Assembly: GCF_020076305.1 (NCBI RefSeq)
Contig: NZ_JAIQXE010000001.1
Span: forward strand, 682,001 to 746,000
Direction: 5' to 3'
Source of the DNA: Flavihumibacter profundi
GTDB lineage: Bacteria > Bacteroidota > Bacteroidia > Chitinophagales > Chitinophagaceae
Length of the DNA: 64,000 bases
The position numbers were made by a program, and so were the translations under genes. This document shows, one piece after another, positions 16,536-24,239 of the stretch. Position 1 is the first letter of the stretch. Each line of letters opens with the position of its first letter. The notes under the pieces were generated by a model, which saw nothing but the letters and a program-made list of their open reading frames with translations, made no database searches and was not told the origin of the DNA.

Positions 16536-17534
16536 TTATTTCTTAGGGGCGTTTAAAGAAGAATCGGGTGGAAGCGGCGCTGAAAGGGGAGTGCTTTTAT
16601 CTTTCTTTCCAAAGACAGAAACGTTTACATAGCGTTTGGGGTGCACCCTTAAATCATCCAGCAAAATATTAAGGCTACGGGATGTGCTTTCGAGGTTATT
16701 GTACAATTGTTTGTCGTTCAGTAAAAGCCCGATTGAACCATCCTTGCTGTTGGCTTTGGCCAGAACACCGTTTAGTCCGGTTACTGCACTGTTCAGTGAA
16801 TTAAGCGTTTCGTCCAGTTTCAGGCTGGCAAAATGGTCGGTGGTTTTCTCCAGGTTAGACAGGGTATTGGTGATGGTTCCGTTATTGCTGTCGAGATTGC
16901 CTGTAATACTGTTAACGTGTGCCAGGGTCTTGTTCAGGTTGCTGTTCTGGGAAGTGATCAGCGTATTGAGTGAAGCCGAGGCAGCACTTAGGTTGGCAAA
17001 AATTTTATGAAAGTTGTTTTTCGTGTTAGGATCAAAATAGGTACCAGCCACCTGTATGAGAGAATCAAGTGATAGCAGTGTGCCGTCGAGGGAACGCAGC
17101 GCCGGGTTGATACTGCCACTAACATCATCCAGTAAACCCATTTTAATACGGCTGGCCAGGGTATCTCCGTTTTGCAGGAATTCAGCAGCGTTACCCGGTT
17201 CAATAATGATAGAGGCACCGCCCAGCAGTTCTGTATTAATTACGGCTACAGAGTTTTTGGGGATATTGATATCGCGGGCCAGGTTAATAGTCACCAATAT
17301 GCCATCGGAGAGGTTTTTGCTGCGTTCTTCTATTTTATACACCATTCCAACCTGCAATCCATTAATCAGTACCGGGTTTGAACCTTCGAGTCCGGGCACT
17401 TTCTGAAAAATAGCATAGATCTTATCATTTTTCTCGAAAAGGTTTTTGCCTTTAAGGAAATTGAAGCCAAGAATCAGGATGGCAATTGCGACAACAGCCA
17501 GGACACCGATTTTGGTTTCATTAGAAATTTTCAT
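16536..17534 (-). CDS. MCE/MlaD-family lipid-transport protein
   Basis: A 332-residue protein with one N-terminal membrane anchor (about 8-25) followed by an MCE domain (about 35-120; YAIFQKVPGLEGSNPVLINGL is its typical opening). The rest is helical with many Ser, Asn and Leu residues, as in MlaD-like proteins whose helices line a lipid channel. MCE proteins move phospholipids between inner and outer membrane. Genes for the MlaE permease and MlaF ATPase are not in the window. It sits 53 bp after the amidase and 3 bp before the OstA-like gene, so it belongs to an envelope-building operon. Confidence 0.85.
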   Translation of the reverse strand: MKISNETKIGVLAVVAIAILILGFNFLKGKNLFEKNDKIYAIFQKVPGLEGSNPVLINGLQVGMVYKIEERSKNLSDGILVTINLARDINIPKNSVAVINTELLGGASIIIEPGNAAEFLQNGDTLASRIKMGLLDDVSGSINPALRSLDGTLLSLDSLIQVAGTYFDPNTKNNFHKIFANLSAASASLNTLITSQNSNLNKTLAHVNSITGNLDSNNGTITNTLSNLEKTTDHFASLKLDETLNSLNSAVTGLNGVLAKANSKDGSIGLLLNDKQLYNNLESTSRSLNILLDDLRVHPKRYVNVSVFGKKDKSTPLSAPLPPDSSLNAPKK

Positions 17535-17587
17535 CCGTATGAGTTTAATGGTTGATAAGGCCAGCGGACCTGCCCAAATGTATTAAA

Positions 17588-18562
17588 TTATTTGCCGGCA
17601 GCGGCATGGGTGTTATGCTTTGACGCTTCCAGTTCCTGCTTGTAGCGCCTGAATGCCCCGGAAATATTTTCAACAATTTCCTGCTGTCCTTTTTCACTGT
17701 TCAGGTATTCCTCTTCTTCCTTATTGGTAATGAAACCGGTTTCTACCAGTATACTTGGCATTCCTGTTGCCTGAAGGACCCAGATCCCTTTATTATTCCT
17801 TTGTTTTACGCCGAAGCTTGAACGGCCCGATTTTGAAAATTCATCTTCCACCATGGAAGCCAGCAGTGCTGAATTACGGAAGAAATACTTTGTATACAAT
17901 TGCGCCCTGATTTTAGCCTCCGGTGAATTAAGGTCAAGTATATTATTGGGGTCATCAACCGGTTCGTCTTCACCACCTTCTTCGCCGCCCAATACTACAT
18001 TTTCACTTTTCTCGTCACTCCGGTCTGCGGCCCAGATATAGGTTTCTGTGCCAACGCGGGTGTTTTTTACATAATATGATTCATATATGGGTTCCTGGAT
18101 ATGTTTCTTCCTCCTGCGCTTACCCGAGCCTGTGTATACCACTTTAGGCTTGTAACCCACAATTTTTTTTGCATACCATCCGCCTGCTTTCTGGCCGGTG
18201 GCGTTCAGGTGTATGGCTATAAATAGATCACCTTTAAGGTCATTAGCCATATTGGCCCGGTTAACAAGTCCCTGCCTTACATTGGTAGCGCCGCCGGGCA
18301 GTACATCGGTAGTGCGCGTATAAACGAACTTAATATTGGGGAACTCTTTTTCGAGGGCCGCACCCAATTTCAGGCTGATGGAAAGCGCAACTTCTGCTTC
18401 AGTAGAAAACAAGCCCCTTGCACCCGGATCGATACCGCCATGACCCGGATCAATTATTACAGTACGGATAACATTCTTCTGTGCCAGAACGGATTGTGAT
18501 AACATTAGCAAACACCCGGCAGCAAAAGATATAGCTAAACAGGTCTTGATCTTTTTCATCAT
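17588..18562 (-). CDS. N-acetylmuramoyl-L-alanine amidase (Amidase_3)
   Basis: A 324-residue exported zinc amidase that cuts the bond between muramic acid and the stem peptide of peptidoglycan. Signal peptide ends near VLAQ (residue 28). The family motifs are DPGHGGIDPGARG (first zinc His), TEAEVALSISLKLG (zinc Glu), LFIAIHLNA (second zinc His) and LVETGFITN (catalytic Glu). An insert of about 70 residues between the second His and the catalytic Glu, rich in Lys/Arg and then Glu/Asp, is common in Bacteroidota. It heads the minus-strand run amidase, MCE, OstA-like, NhaA and is divergent from the LptD-like gene with an 83-bp gap. Confidence 0.92.
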   Translation of the reverse strand: MMKKIKTCLAISFAAGCLLMLSQSVLAQKNVIRTVIIDPGHGGIDPGARGLFSTEAEVALSISLKLGAALEKEFPNIKFVYTRTTDVLPGGATNVRQGLVNRANMANDLKGDLFIAIHLNATGQKAGGWYAKKIVGYKPKVVYTGSGKRRRKKHIQEPIYESYYVKNTRVGTETYIWAADRSDEKSENVVLGGEEGGEDEPVDDPNNILDLNSPEAKIRAQLYTKYFFRNSALLASMVEDEFSKSGRSSFGVKQRNNKGIWVLQATGMPSILVETGFITNKEEEEYLNSEKGQQEIVENISGAFRRYKQELEASKHNTHAAAGK

Positions 18563-18622
18563 AAGATATCCTTTGATTAATGGGTTTTAAGTTTCTTCAT
18601 AGCGGATTAAAGTCTGAATCAC

Positions 18623-18630
18623 TATTTTTG
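18623..18630 (+). promoter_or_regulatory. -7 box (TATTTTTG) of the LptD-like gene
   Basis: A perfect TAnnTTTG match 15 nt upstream of the ATG at 18646. Its position makes upstream in-frame ATG 18580 unlikely as the start, since that codon lies before the promoter. Confidence 0.5.
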
Positions 18631-18645
18631 CCCCCATTCAATAAT

Positions 18646-21354
18646 ATGAATAACGGCGGCAAATTTAGTTTAAAATATACTTCAATTGGGCTTTTTACGC
18701 TGCTACTTTGCACTTTAACGCTCTTATCTTCAGCGAATTATTACGTTTCGCCAATATTTTACATCCAATTAACACAAGCAGGTAACGATACAGTGCCAGT
18801 GAGGCCCCAAACTGTGCCTGCAAGGCCCGATACAGTGCCAGTTAAGCAGGGAGATACCGGAATACAGACCTTTCAAAAGGTAGACACTCTAAATGTTAAA
18901 TTGTCAAAAGATTCACTTGACGGTCCTGTTACTTACACTGCCACCGATTCCATGGTACTGGATGTGCCGACAAAAAAGATATCACTTTACTCAAACGCAA
19001 CCACCAAATACAAAGACCTTGACCTTTCTGCAGCCAAAATAGAACTGGATCAGCCAACCCAGATAGTGTTGGCTACATTTACCAGGGATTCGGCAGGCAA
19101 AATGGTGGGTAAACCACATTTTGTGCAAGGAGAAAGTAATATGGACGCCGATTCGATTACCTATAATTTCAAATCACAGAAGGGATTAACCAAGACCACT
19201 TTTACCCAGCAGGGAGAAATGTATGTGTGGGGTGAACGCATCAAAAAAATTAACCTCACTGATTTCTACGCAATTTCAGGCCGATTTACTACCTGTAACC
19301 TCGACACGCCGCACTTTGCCTTTCGCACCAAGAAATTGAAACTGGTGAACAAGAAGCTTGCAATAAGTGGCCCGATCCATCCGGAATTTGAAGGCGTACC
19401 GATACCTATTTATATACCTTTTGGTTTCTTCCCGCTTTCCCAGGGAAGGCATTCCGGGATACTACCACCACAGTTTACGACCAATGCCCAATACGGAGTC
19501 GGACTGGAAGGACTGGGTTACTATAAAGTGCTGAATGATATGTTTGATGCCATGTTCAGGGGAGACCTTTATTCCTATGGGGGGTGGCGGGCAACACTAA
19601 CACCATCCTACCGGGTAAGGTACCGCTACCAGGGGCGGTTAAACCTTGCGATCCAGCATACCCGGATATTAAGTAATGATCCCAAAAAAGAGTATGATGT
19701 TAACCAGAGTTTCAATATCCAGTGGAGCCATTCTGCTGATTCCAAAGCCCGGCCGGGTACCAGTTTCTCGGCCAGTGTGAATGCTGGTTCAACGCAATAC
19801 AATAAACTTGTCGGCAGTAACCCATCCATAAATTTCCAGAACCAGTTATACTCATCCATCACTTATACCAAAAACTGGAACAACAAGTTTAACCTGTCGC
19901 TTAGTGCCGGTCATGACCAGAACAGCAATACCCGGCAGGTAAATATCCGCCTGCCAGACGGATCCTTTACAGTGAACAATTTTTATCCGTTCCAGAAAAA
20001 AGAATTCGTAGGGGAAGCCAAATGGTATGAAAAGCTGGGTATCGGATTAAACTCGCAGTTCAGGAACCAGGCTTCCTTTTATGACAGCCTTTTTACATTT
20101 GGGACATTCATAGATACTATGCAATGGGGTGCGCAGCATAGTATACCCATTACCCTGGCACTGCCATCCCTTGGTCCATTGCAGGTATCGCCTGGATTTT
20201 CATATACCGAAAGATGGTATGCCCAGCAGTTTTTCCGCACCTGGAATCCTACCACTAATAAGGTTGATTCTTCCATCAGTAAAGGATTCTACACTGCAAG
20301 GGATATTTCGTTCAGTGTTGGTTTGAACACCGCCATATTTGGTATGTTCAATAATTTCGGAAAGAATAGCCGGGTAAGGGCCATAAGGCACGTGGTACGT
20401 CCATCCGTCAGTGCCAGTTACCATCCCGACCTTAACGGGAAGGATTATTATTATGTGCAGACGGATACTACAGGGCGACTGCTTCATGCCAGTAAATATG
20501 CCGGTAGTTTGTATGGTCCGTTTAGTGCGGGTGAATTTGGGGGGTTAAGCTTTAACCTCGATAATAACCTTGAAATGAAAGTAAAGTCGAAAACGGATAC
20601 TACGGAAGAAGGTATTAAAAAAGTGAAACTGCTTGACGGGTTCGGGTTATCTACCAATTACAATTTCCTGGCAGATTCTTTCAGGTTAGCGCCTATCAGT
20701 TTTTATGTAAGGAGTACCCTGTTTGAAAAAATCAATATAACGGCATCGGCCAGTATGGACCCTTATAAAGCTGACAGTAAAGGATACCGGATCAACCAGT
20801 ATGCCTGGGATGGCGGTGGGTTTTCCTTAGGGCGGATAACATCAGGGAATATTGCCATTTCAACCAGCTTTAAAAGCAAGCAGGGGGATGATAAGAATAA
20901 ATTGACTGAAGGACAACAGGAAAAAAACGGGTTATTGCCAATGACCATGGAAGAACAGCAGGCCCAATTGAATTATGTGCGTAATAACCCCGCGGAATTC
21001 GCAGATTTTAAAATACCCTGGTCTGTTAATATTTCCTATTCACTTAGTTTTATCACCGCCCCTAAAAAGGACTATTCCGGTTTCCAGACACAGCTATCTT
21101 CCAGTCTCAACTTAAGTGGCGACTTCAACCTTTCCCCCAAATGGAAGGTAGGGGCAAATACTTTTTATGATTTCCGCGGTTCTTCCCTCCAGCAGCTAAC
21201 GATGTTCCTTAGCCGCGAATTGCATTGCTGGCAGATGGGCATAAATATTACGCCGGTAGGCCTTTACCGTTCCTTCAATATCACCATCAACCCGAAATCG
21301 GGCCTGTTGCGTGACCTGAAGATCAACAGGTCGAAATATTTTTATACGCAGTAG
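18646..21354 (+). CDS. LptD-like outer-membrane LPS assembly protein
   Basis: A 902-residue outer-membrane protein with an N-terminal hydrophobic export segment (about 11-30). A short proline/threonine linker (TVPVRP, TVPARP, DTVPVK) leads into an OstA-like periplasmic domain (about 80-230; LDVPTKKISLYSNATTKYKD opens it). The remaining 650 residues are a LptD-type barrel with PIYIPFGFFPLSQGRHSGIL in the first strands. It would insert lipopolysaccharide or lipooligosaccharide in the outer leaflet. I chose the ATG at 18646, just after a TATTTTTG -7 box; an upstream ATG (18580) in the same frame precedes that box. It lies divergent from the amidase, MCE and OstA-like genes. The stop is followed within 3 nt by a heptamer array. 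Confidence 0.85.
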   Translation: MNNGGKFSLKYTSIGLFTLLLCTLTLLSSANYYVSPIFYIQLTQAGNDTVPVRPQTVPARPDTVPVKQGDTGIQTFQKVDTLNVKLSKDSLDGPVTYTATDSMVLDVPTKKISLYSNATTKYKDLDLSAAKIELDQPTQIVLATFTRDSAGKMVGKPHFVQGESNMDADSITYNFKSQKGLTKTTFTQQGEMYVWGERIKKINLTDFYAISGRFTTCNLDTPHFAFRTKKLKLVNKKLAISGPIHPEFEGVPIPIYIPFGFFPLSQGRHSGILPPQFTTNAQYGVGLEGLGYYKVLNDMFDAMFRGDLYSYGGWRATLTPSYRVRYRYQGRLNLAIQHTRILSNDPKKEYDVNQSFNIQWSHSADSKARPGTSFSASVNAGSTQYNKLVGSNPSINFQNQLYSSITYTKNWNNKFNLSLSAGHDQNSNTRQVNIRLPDGSFTVNNFYPFQKKEFVGEAKWYEKLGIGLNSQFRNQASFYDSLFTFGTFIDTMQWGAQHSIPITLALPSLGPLQVSPGFSYTERWYAQQFFRTWNPTTNKVDSSISKGFYTARDISFSVGLNTAIFGMFNNFGKNSRVRAIRHVVRPSVSASYHPDLNGKDYYYVQTDTTGRLLHASKYAGSLYGPFSAGEFGGLSFNLDNNLEMKVKSKTDTTEEGIKKVKLLDGFGLSTNYNFLADSFRLAPISFYVRSTLFEKINITASASMDPYKADSKGYRINQYAWDGGGFSLGRITSGNIAISTSFKSKQGDDKNKLTEGQQEKNGLLPMTMEEQQAQLNYVRNNPAEFADFKIPWSVNISYSLSFITAPKKDYSGFQTQLSSSLNLSGDFNLSPKWKVGANTFYDFRGSSLQQLTMFLSRELHCWQMGINITPVGLYRSFNITINPKSGLLRDLKINRSKYFYTQ

Positions 21355-21356
21355 GT

Positions 21357-21391
21357 GGTGAATGGTGAATGGTGAATGGTGAATAGTGAAT
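21357..21391 (+). repeat. Heptamer array (GGTGAAT x5)
   Basis: Four GGTGAAT units and one AGTGAAT in 7-bp phase, starting 2 nt after the LptD-like TAG stop. It faces the reverse array at 21839-21880 across the four-helix-bundle gene. Confidence 0.9.
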
Positions 21392-21450
21392 GGGAAATAC
21401 CGTTTATTCACGCTACCGAATTTTAGTTTGGCAGTGTATTTTGTCCAGAA

Positions 21451-21825
21451 ATGAAACCTCATCAACGACTGGATGTTTGGAAATTGAGTATGGAATTTGT
21501 CAAAGAAATTTATCAACTAACTGCTTTGTTTCCGTCAAATGAAAAATTTGGAATTACTTCACAATTGCAAAGGGCCGCAATTTCGGTTTGTGCAAATATT
21601 GCTGAAGGCGCAGGAAGGCAGTCCAGAAGGGAGTTCATTTATTTTTTAAATATTGCTTCAGGGTCATTGAGTGAGTTAGATACACTAATTTTATTAGCTC
21701 AATCAATTGGCTACTTAAATATTACAATAGCAGATCAATTAATACTAAAATTAAATACAATAGCTAAATTGTTAGGTGGACTTATAAGAAAAATCAGGTT
21801 TGAATTAGCAGCATCTGAAAAATAA
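21451..21825 (+). CDS. Four-helix-bundle protein (S23/IVS family)
   Basis: A 124-residue helical protein of the family first seen inside 23S rRNA intervening sequences. The pattern is clear: an N-terminal RLDVWKLSMEFVKEIYQLT, then LQRAAISVCANIAEGAGR (around 43-60), and a SGSLSELDTLILLAQSIGYL helix. The fold forms pentamers; the cellular role is unknown, although the related Avd protein assists diversity-generating retroelements. No 23S rRNA, reverse transcriptase or variable repeat is near. The gene is bounded on both sides by facing heptamer arrays (21357-21391 and 21839-21880), the only gene in the window boxed this way. Confidence 0.85.
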   Translation: MKPHQRLDVWKLSMEFVKEIYQLTALFPSNEKFGITSQLQRAAISVCANIAEGAGRQSRREFIYFLNIASGSLSELDTLILLAQSIGYLNITIADQLILKLNTIAKLLGGLIRKIRFELAASEK

Positions 21826-21838
21826 TAATTTGCATCCC

Positions 21839-21880
21839 ATTCACCATTCACTATTCACTATTCACTATTCACCGTTCACC
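21839..21880 (-). repeat. Heptamer array, reverse orientation (6 units)
   Basis: Six units in 7-bp phase: ATTCACC, ATTCACT three times, ATTCACC, GTTCACC. Read on the minus strand, the array encodes the last residues of the acyltransferase (Val-Asn-Gly-Glu) and its TAG stop at 21867-21865. Confidence 0.9.
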
Positions 21881-22611
21881 TCAACATAGTGCCGCGCCAT
21901 CACCTCAAAAGCCTTCGCTTTCAAACTCTCTACTGTATCAGTTTCTGTGACGGCTATTGGTGGTAAAAAATCGATGCGCAAACGGTGGGGTATGAGGTAG
22001 AAGATTTTGTCAGCTGGGTTTACAATGCGGGTATTAAAAATTACCCCTGGAATAATAGCTTTACCACTGTCTAATGCAAGCCTGAATGCCCCGTCGTGAA
22101 AGGGTTTCAGGGGCTCATTGGTTTTGTTCCGGGTGCCCTCGGGGTAGATGCACATATGCAATCCCATGTCCAGCACCCGCTTCATTTTAGCAAAGCTTTC
22201 CTTCCTGCTCTTATCACTCTTCCGGTCAACCAGGACACTACCCATTTTATAGATGAGCCCAAATATGGGGAATTTTGCCATTTCGGATTTCGCGATCGTC
22301 TTATTTCCGCCAGGAATAGCAGGTGAGGAAACAGGCACATCCATTAGTGCATTATGGTTGCATATCACAATATAATTTTGTCCGGGGGCAAAATTCTCTT
22401 TTCCATTTACAGTTAAAGGGCATCCGATCATCCGCAGGAAAAATGCCATCCATATGCGGGAAAAATGAATAAACCTGTGGGTTCGTTTCGGCTCTGTCAA
22501 TGGCGTACAAAACAGAATTACCGGTAAAAGGAATACCAGCATTGTAGCAATAAACGCTATCAAAGTCCAGGCCGCCCATACCCGTCCAAAAATATTTTTA
22601 AGCCAATTCAT
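21865..22611 (-). CDS. 1-acyl-sn-glycerol-3-phosphate acyltransferase (PlsC-like)
   Basis: A 248-residue membrane-associated acyltransferase, expected to acylate lysophosphatidic acid in phospholipid synthesis. It has one or two N-terminal helices (about 10-35), the catalytic HX4D motif with His86 and Asp91 (NHNALMD), and the substrate-binding YPEGTR at 156-161. I chose the ATG at 22611; a longer frame from 22638 would overlap ung and adds a non-conserved tail. Its last four residues and stop codon come from the heptamer array, so the original C-terminus may have been altered. Ung lies 14 bp upstream on the same strand. Confidence 0.88.
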   Translation of the reverse strand: MNWLKNIFGRVWAAWTLIAFIATMLVFLLPVILFCTPLTEPKRTHRFIHFSRIWMAFFLRMIGCPLTVNGKENFAPGQNYIVICNHNALMDVPVSSPAIPGGNKTIAKSEMAKFPIFGLIYKMGSVLVDRKSDKSRKESFAKMKRVLDMGLHMCIYPEGTRNKTNEPLKPFHDGAFRLALDSGKAIIPGVIFNTRIVNPADKIFYLIPHRLRIDFLPPIAVTETDTVESLKAKAFEVMARHYVEVNGE

Positions 22612-22625
22612 GCAGCGAATGTAAA

Positions 22626-23297
22626 TCACAAAGACCAATCAATGGGATCAATACCCTGGCTAACCAGGTATTCATTGGTCCGGGAAAAATGCCGGCAGCC
22701 AAAAAAACCTTTGTCTGCACTGAAAGGGGATGGGTGGGCAGCTTTCAATACCAGGTGTTTGGTTTCGTCTATAAGGGCCTGTTTTTCCTGCGCAAATTTT
22801 CCCCATAATAAAAAAACCACATGCTCTTTCTGGTCGCTGATATGCTTTATCACGGCATCGGTAAAATCCATCCAGCCAATTTTCGAGTGACTGGCTGGTT
22901 CGTTGGCGCGCACAGTCAGCACGGCATTAAGCAATAAAACGCCCCGTTCCGCCCATTTTTCCAGGTTACCCTGCCTGGGCATATTAACACCAATATCAGA
23001 CGCAATTTCTTTGTAAATATTAATCAATGAGGGAGGTGGGTTTACGCCTTCCGGAACAGAAAAACTGAGTCCATGCGCCTGTCCGGGGTTGTGGTAAGGA
23101 TCCTGTCCTAGGATGACCACCTTGATTTTGTCAAAAGGGGTTTTATTGAATGCGTTAAAAATCAGGGAACCCGGCGGGTAAATGATTTTTCCCGACATTT
23201 TCTCCGTTTTTATATGGGTAACCACCTGCTGAAAAGAATCCCTGGTGAACTCATTTTTCAAAATGGCCTTCCATCCCGGTTCAATTTTTACGTCCAT
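22626..23297 (-). CDS. ung: Uracil-DNA glycosylase, family 1
   Basis: A 223-residue DNA-repair enzyme that removes uracil from DNA. The water-activating loop GQDPYHNPGQAHGLSFS carries the catalytic Asp66, and the minor-groove loop HPSPFSADKGFFG carries His188. The uracil-binding FLLWGKFAQEK block lies between (about 162-172). Length is normal for family 1. The ATG at 23297 gives the usual N-terminus; the longer frame from 23378 adds 27 residues with no family likeness. It is probably co-transcribed with the acyltransferase 14 bp downstream. Confidence 0.94.
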   Translation of the reverse strand: MDVKIEPGWKAILKNEFTRDSFQQVVTHIKTEKMSGKIIYPPGSLIFNAFNKTPFDKIKVVILGQDPYHNPGQAHGLSFSVPEGVNPPPSLINIYKEIASDIGVNMPRQGNLEKWAERGVLLLNAVLTVRANEPASHSKIGWMDFTDAVIKHISDQKEHVVFLLWGKFAQEKQALIDETKHLVLKAAHPSPFSADKGFFGCRHFSRTNEYLVSQGIDPIDWSL

Positions 23298-23431
23298 CTT
23301 GTTATGTATTAATGGGAAACAGAGGTTTTTTTTCGCTGTGCACAAATTAAAGAGAAGTTGCGGGATTAACTTAACCATAATCTATATATTGAGAAAACAA
23401 TTCATACATTTCATGTCCAAAAACTTAAGCC

Positions 23432-24004
23432 ATGCTTGAAAAAATATTGCAACTGATAAAGGAAAATGCGGGAGAATCTGTGATAAATAACGCTGATATC
23501 CCCAGTGAGCATAAAGAGGCTGTTCTGCAGGAAACCGGGACTTCAATTGTGAGCGGATTGCAGGGAATGCTGGCACAGGGAAAAATAAAAGATGTTCTGG
23601 GCCTTTTTAGTAACCCTTCCAATGTGAACAATAGTAATGCCGTCGTGCAGCAATTGTCTGGAGGCGTTCTGCAATCCCTTATTGACAAGTTTGGCCTGAA
23701 TAGCGGCCAGGCAGGGAATATTGTATCCACCCTGATTCCAACAGTGCTCAGTAAACTGGTTGGGAAGACCCAAAACCCGGCTGACAGTAGTTTTAATATA
23801 CAGGACATTTTCAATTCACTGAGTGGCGGAAACACTGCAGGAATTGATGTACAGGGATTATTGGGAAAGCTGGCCCAGGGTACTGGCCTGGACAGGGATG
23901 GCGATGGTGACGTTGACCTGCAAGACCTTGCAGCAGCATTTACCGGTGGTGGAAAAACCGGCGGGAACCCGCTTGATGCGTTAAAAGGCCTTTTCGGAAA
24001 TTAA
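23432..24004 (+). CDS. Hypothetical protein, DUF937-like, with a Ca-binding-type loop
   Basis: A 190-residue protein without signal peptide. It is rich in Gly, Asn, Leu and Ser with repeated helical stretches (VSGLQGMLAQ, LQSLIDKFGLN, LIPTVLSKLVGK) that recall the DUF937/YidB-like family. Near the C-terminus (about 151-163) the loop DRDGDGDVDLQDL has Asp or Gly at the positions expected in an EF-hand or dockerin calcium loop, followed by a GGGKTGGNPLDALKGLFG tail. The role is unknown. It is a single-gene unit, closed by a strong terminator at 24026. Confidence 0.7.
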   Translation: MLEKILQLIKENAGESVINNADIPSEHKEAVLQETGTSIVSGLQGMLAQGKIKDVLGLFSNPSNVNNSNAVVQQLSGGVLQSLIDKFGLNSGQAGNIVSTLIPTVLSKLVGKTQNPADSSFNIQDIFNSLSGGNTAGIDVQGLLGKLAQGTGLDRDGDGDVDLQDLAAAFTGGGKTGGNPLDALKGLFGN

Positions 24005-24025
24005 TATATAAATTCAATTCAATAC

Positions 24026-24056
24026 AAAGACCCGGATTTCATATTCGGGTCTTTTT
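24026..24056 (+). terminator. Intrinsic terminator
   Basis: Stem AAAGACCCGgat / attCGGGTCTTT with a short loop and a run of six T, 22 nt after the DUF937-like stop. Confidence 0.9.
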
Positions 24057-24122
24057 TATTATGTTAACAGGTGAAACTAATTTTCGTATATGGGTTTACG
24101 ATAGTTTAAAAATTATCCCCGA

Positions 24123-24130
24123 TAAATTTG
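24123..24130 (+). promoter_or_regulatory. Possible -7 box (TAAATTTG) of the Gfo/Idh/MocA operon
   Basis: Perfect TAnnTTTG match about 110 nt upstream of the ATG at 24240. It implies a leader of about 100 nt that contains the palindrome at 24178-24193. Confidence 0.4.
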
Positions 24131-24177
24131 GGGTTAAAATGAGGTAAATGACTAAATTGGTGAAAGAAATTTAATAT

Positions 24178-24193
24178 GCACACTTTAGTGTGC
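24178..24193 (+). promoter_or_regulatory. Palindrome in the leader of the Gfo/Idh/MocA gene
   Basis: Perfect inverted repeat GCACAC-TTTA-GTGTGC, 46 bp before the ATG. It could be an operator or a small RNA hairpin; the sequence does not decide. Confidence 0.4.
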
Positions 24194-24239
24194 CATCAAT
24201 AATTTGTTGACCAATACTTAAACGATAAAAATATTTGCC

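Noticed and set aside
21451-21825. Ribosomal protein S23 or evidence for a diversity-generating retroelement
   Set aside because: The family name is historical; no rRNA, reverse transcriptase or template/variable repeat is nearby.
6034-21880. CRISPR array or minisatellite hot spot
   Set aside because: Units are 7 bp without unique spacers, and no cas genes are present.
22612-22638. Longer start for the acyltransferase overlapping ung
   Set aside because: Adds nine residues without family support and overlaps the ung 3' end; the ATG at 22611 is the better start.
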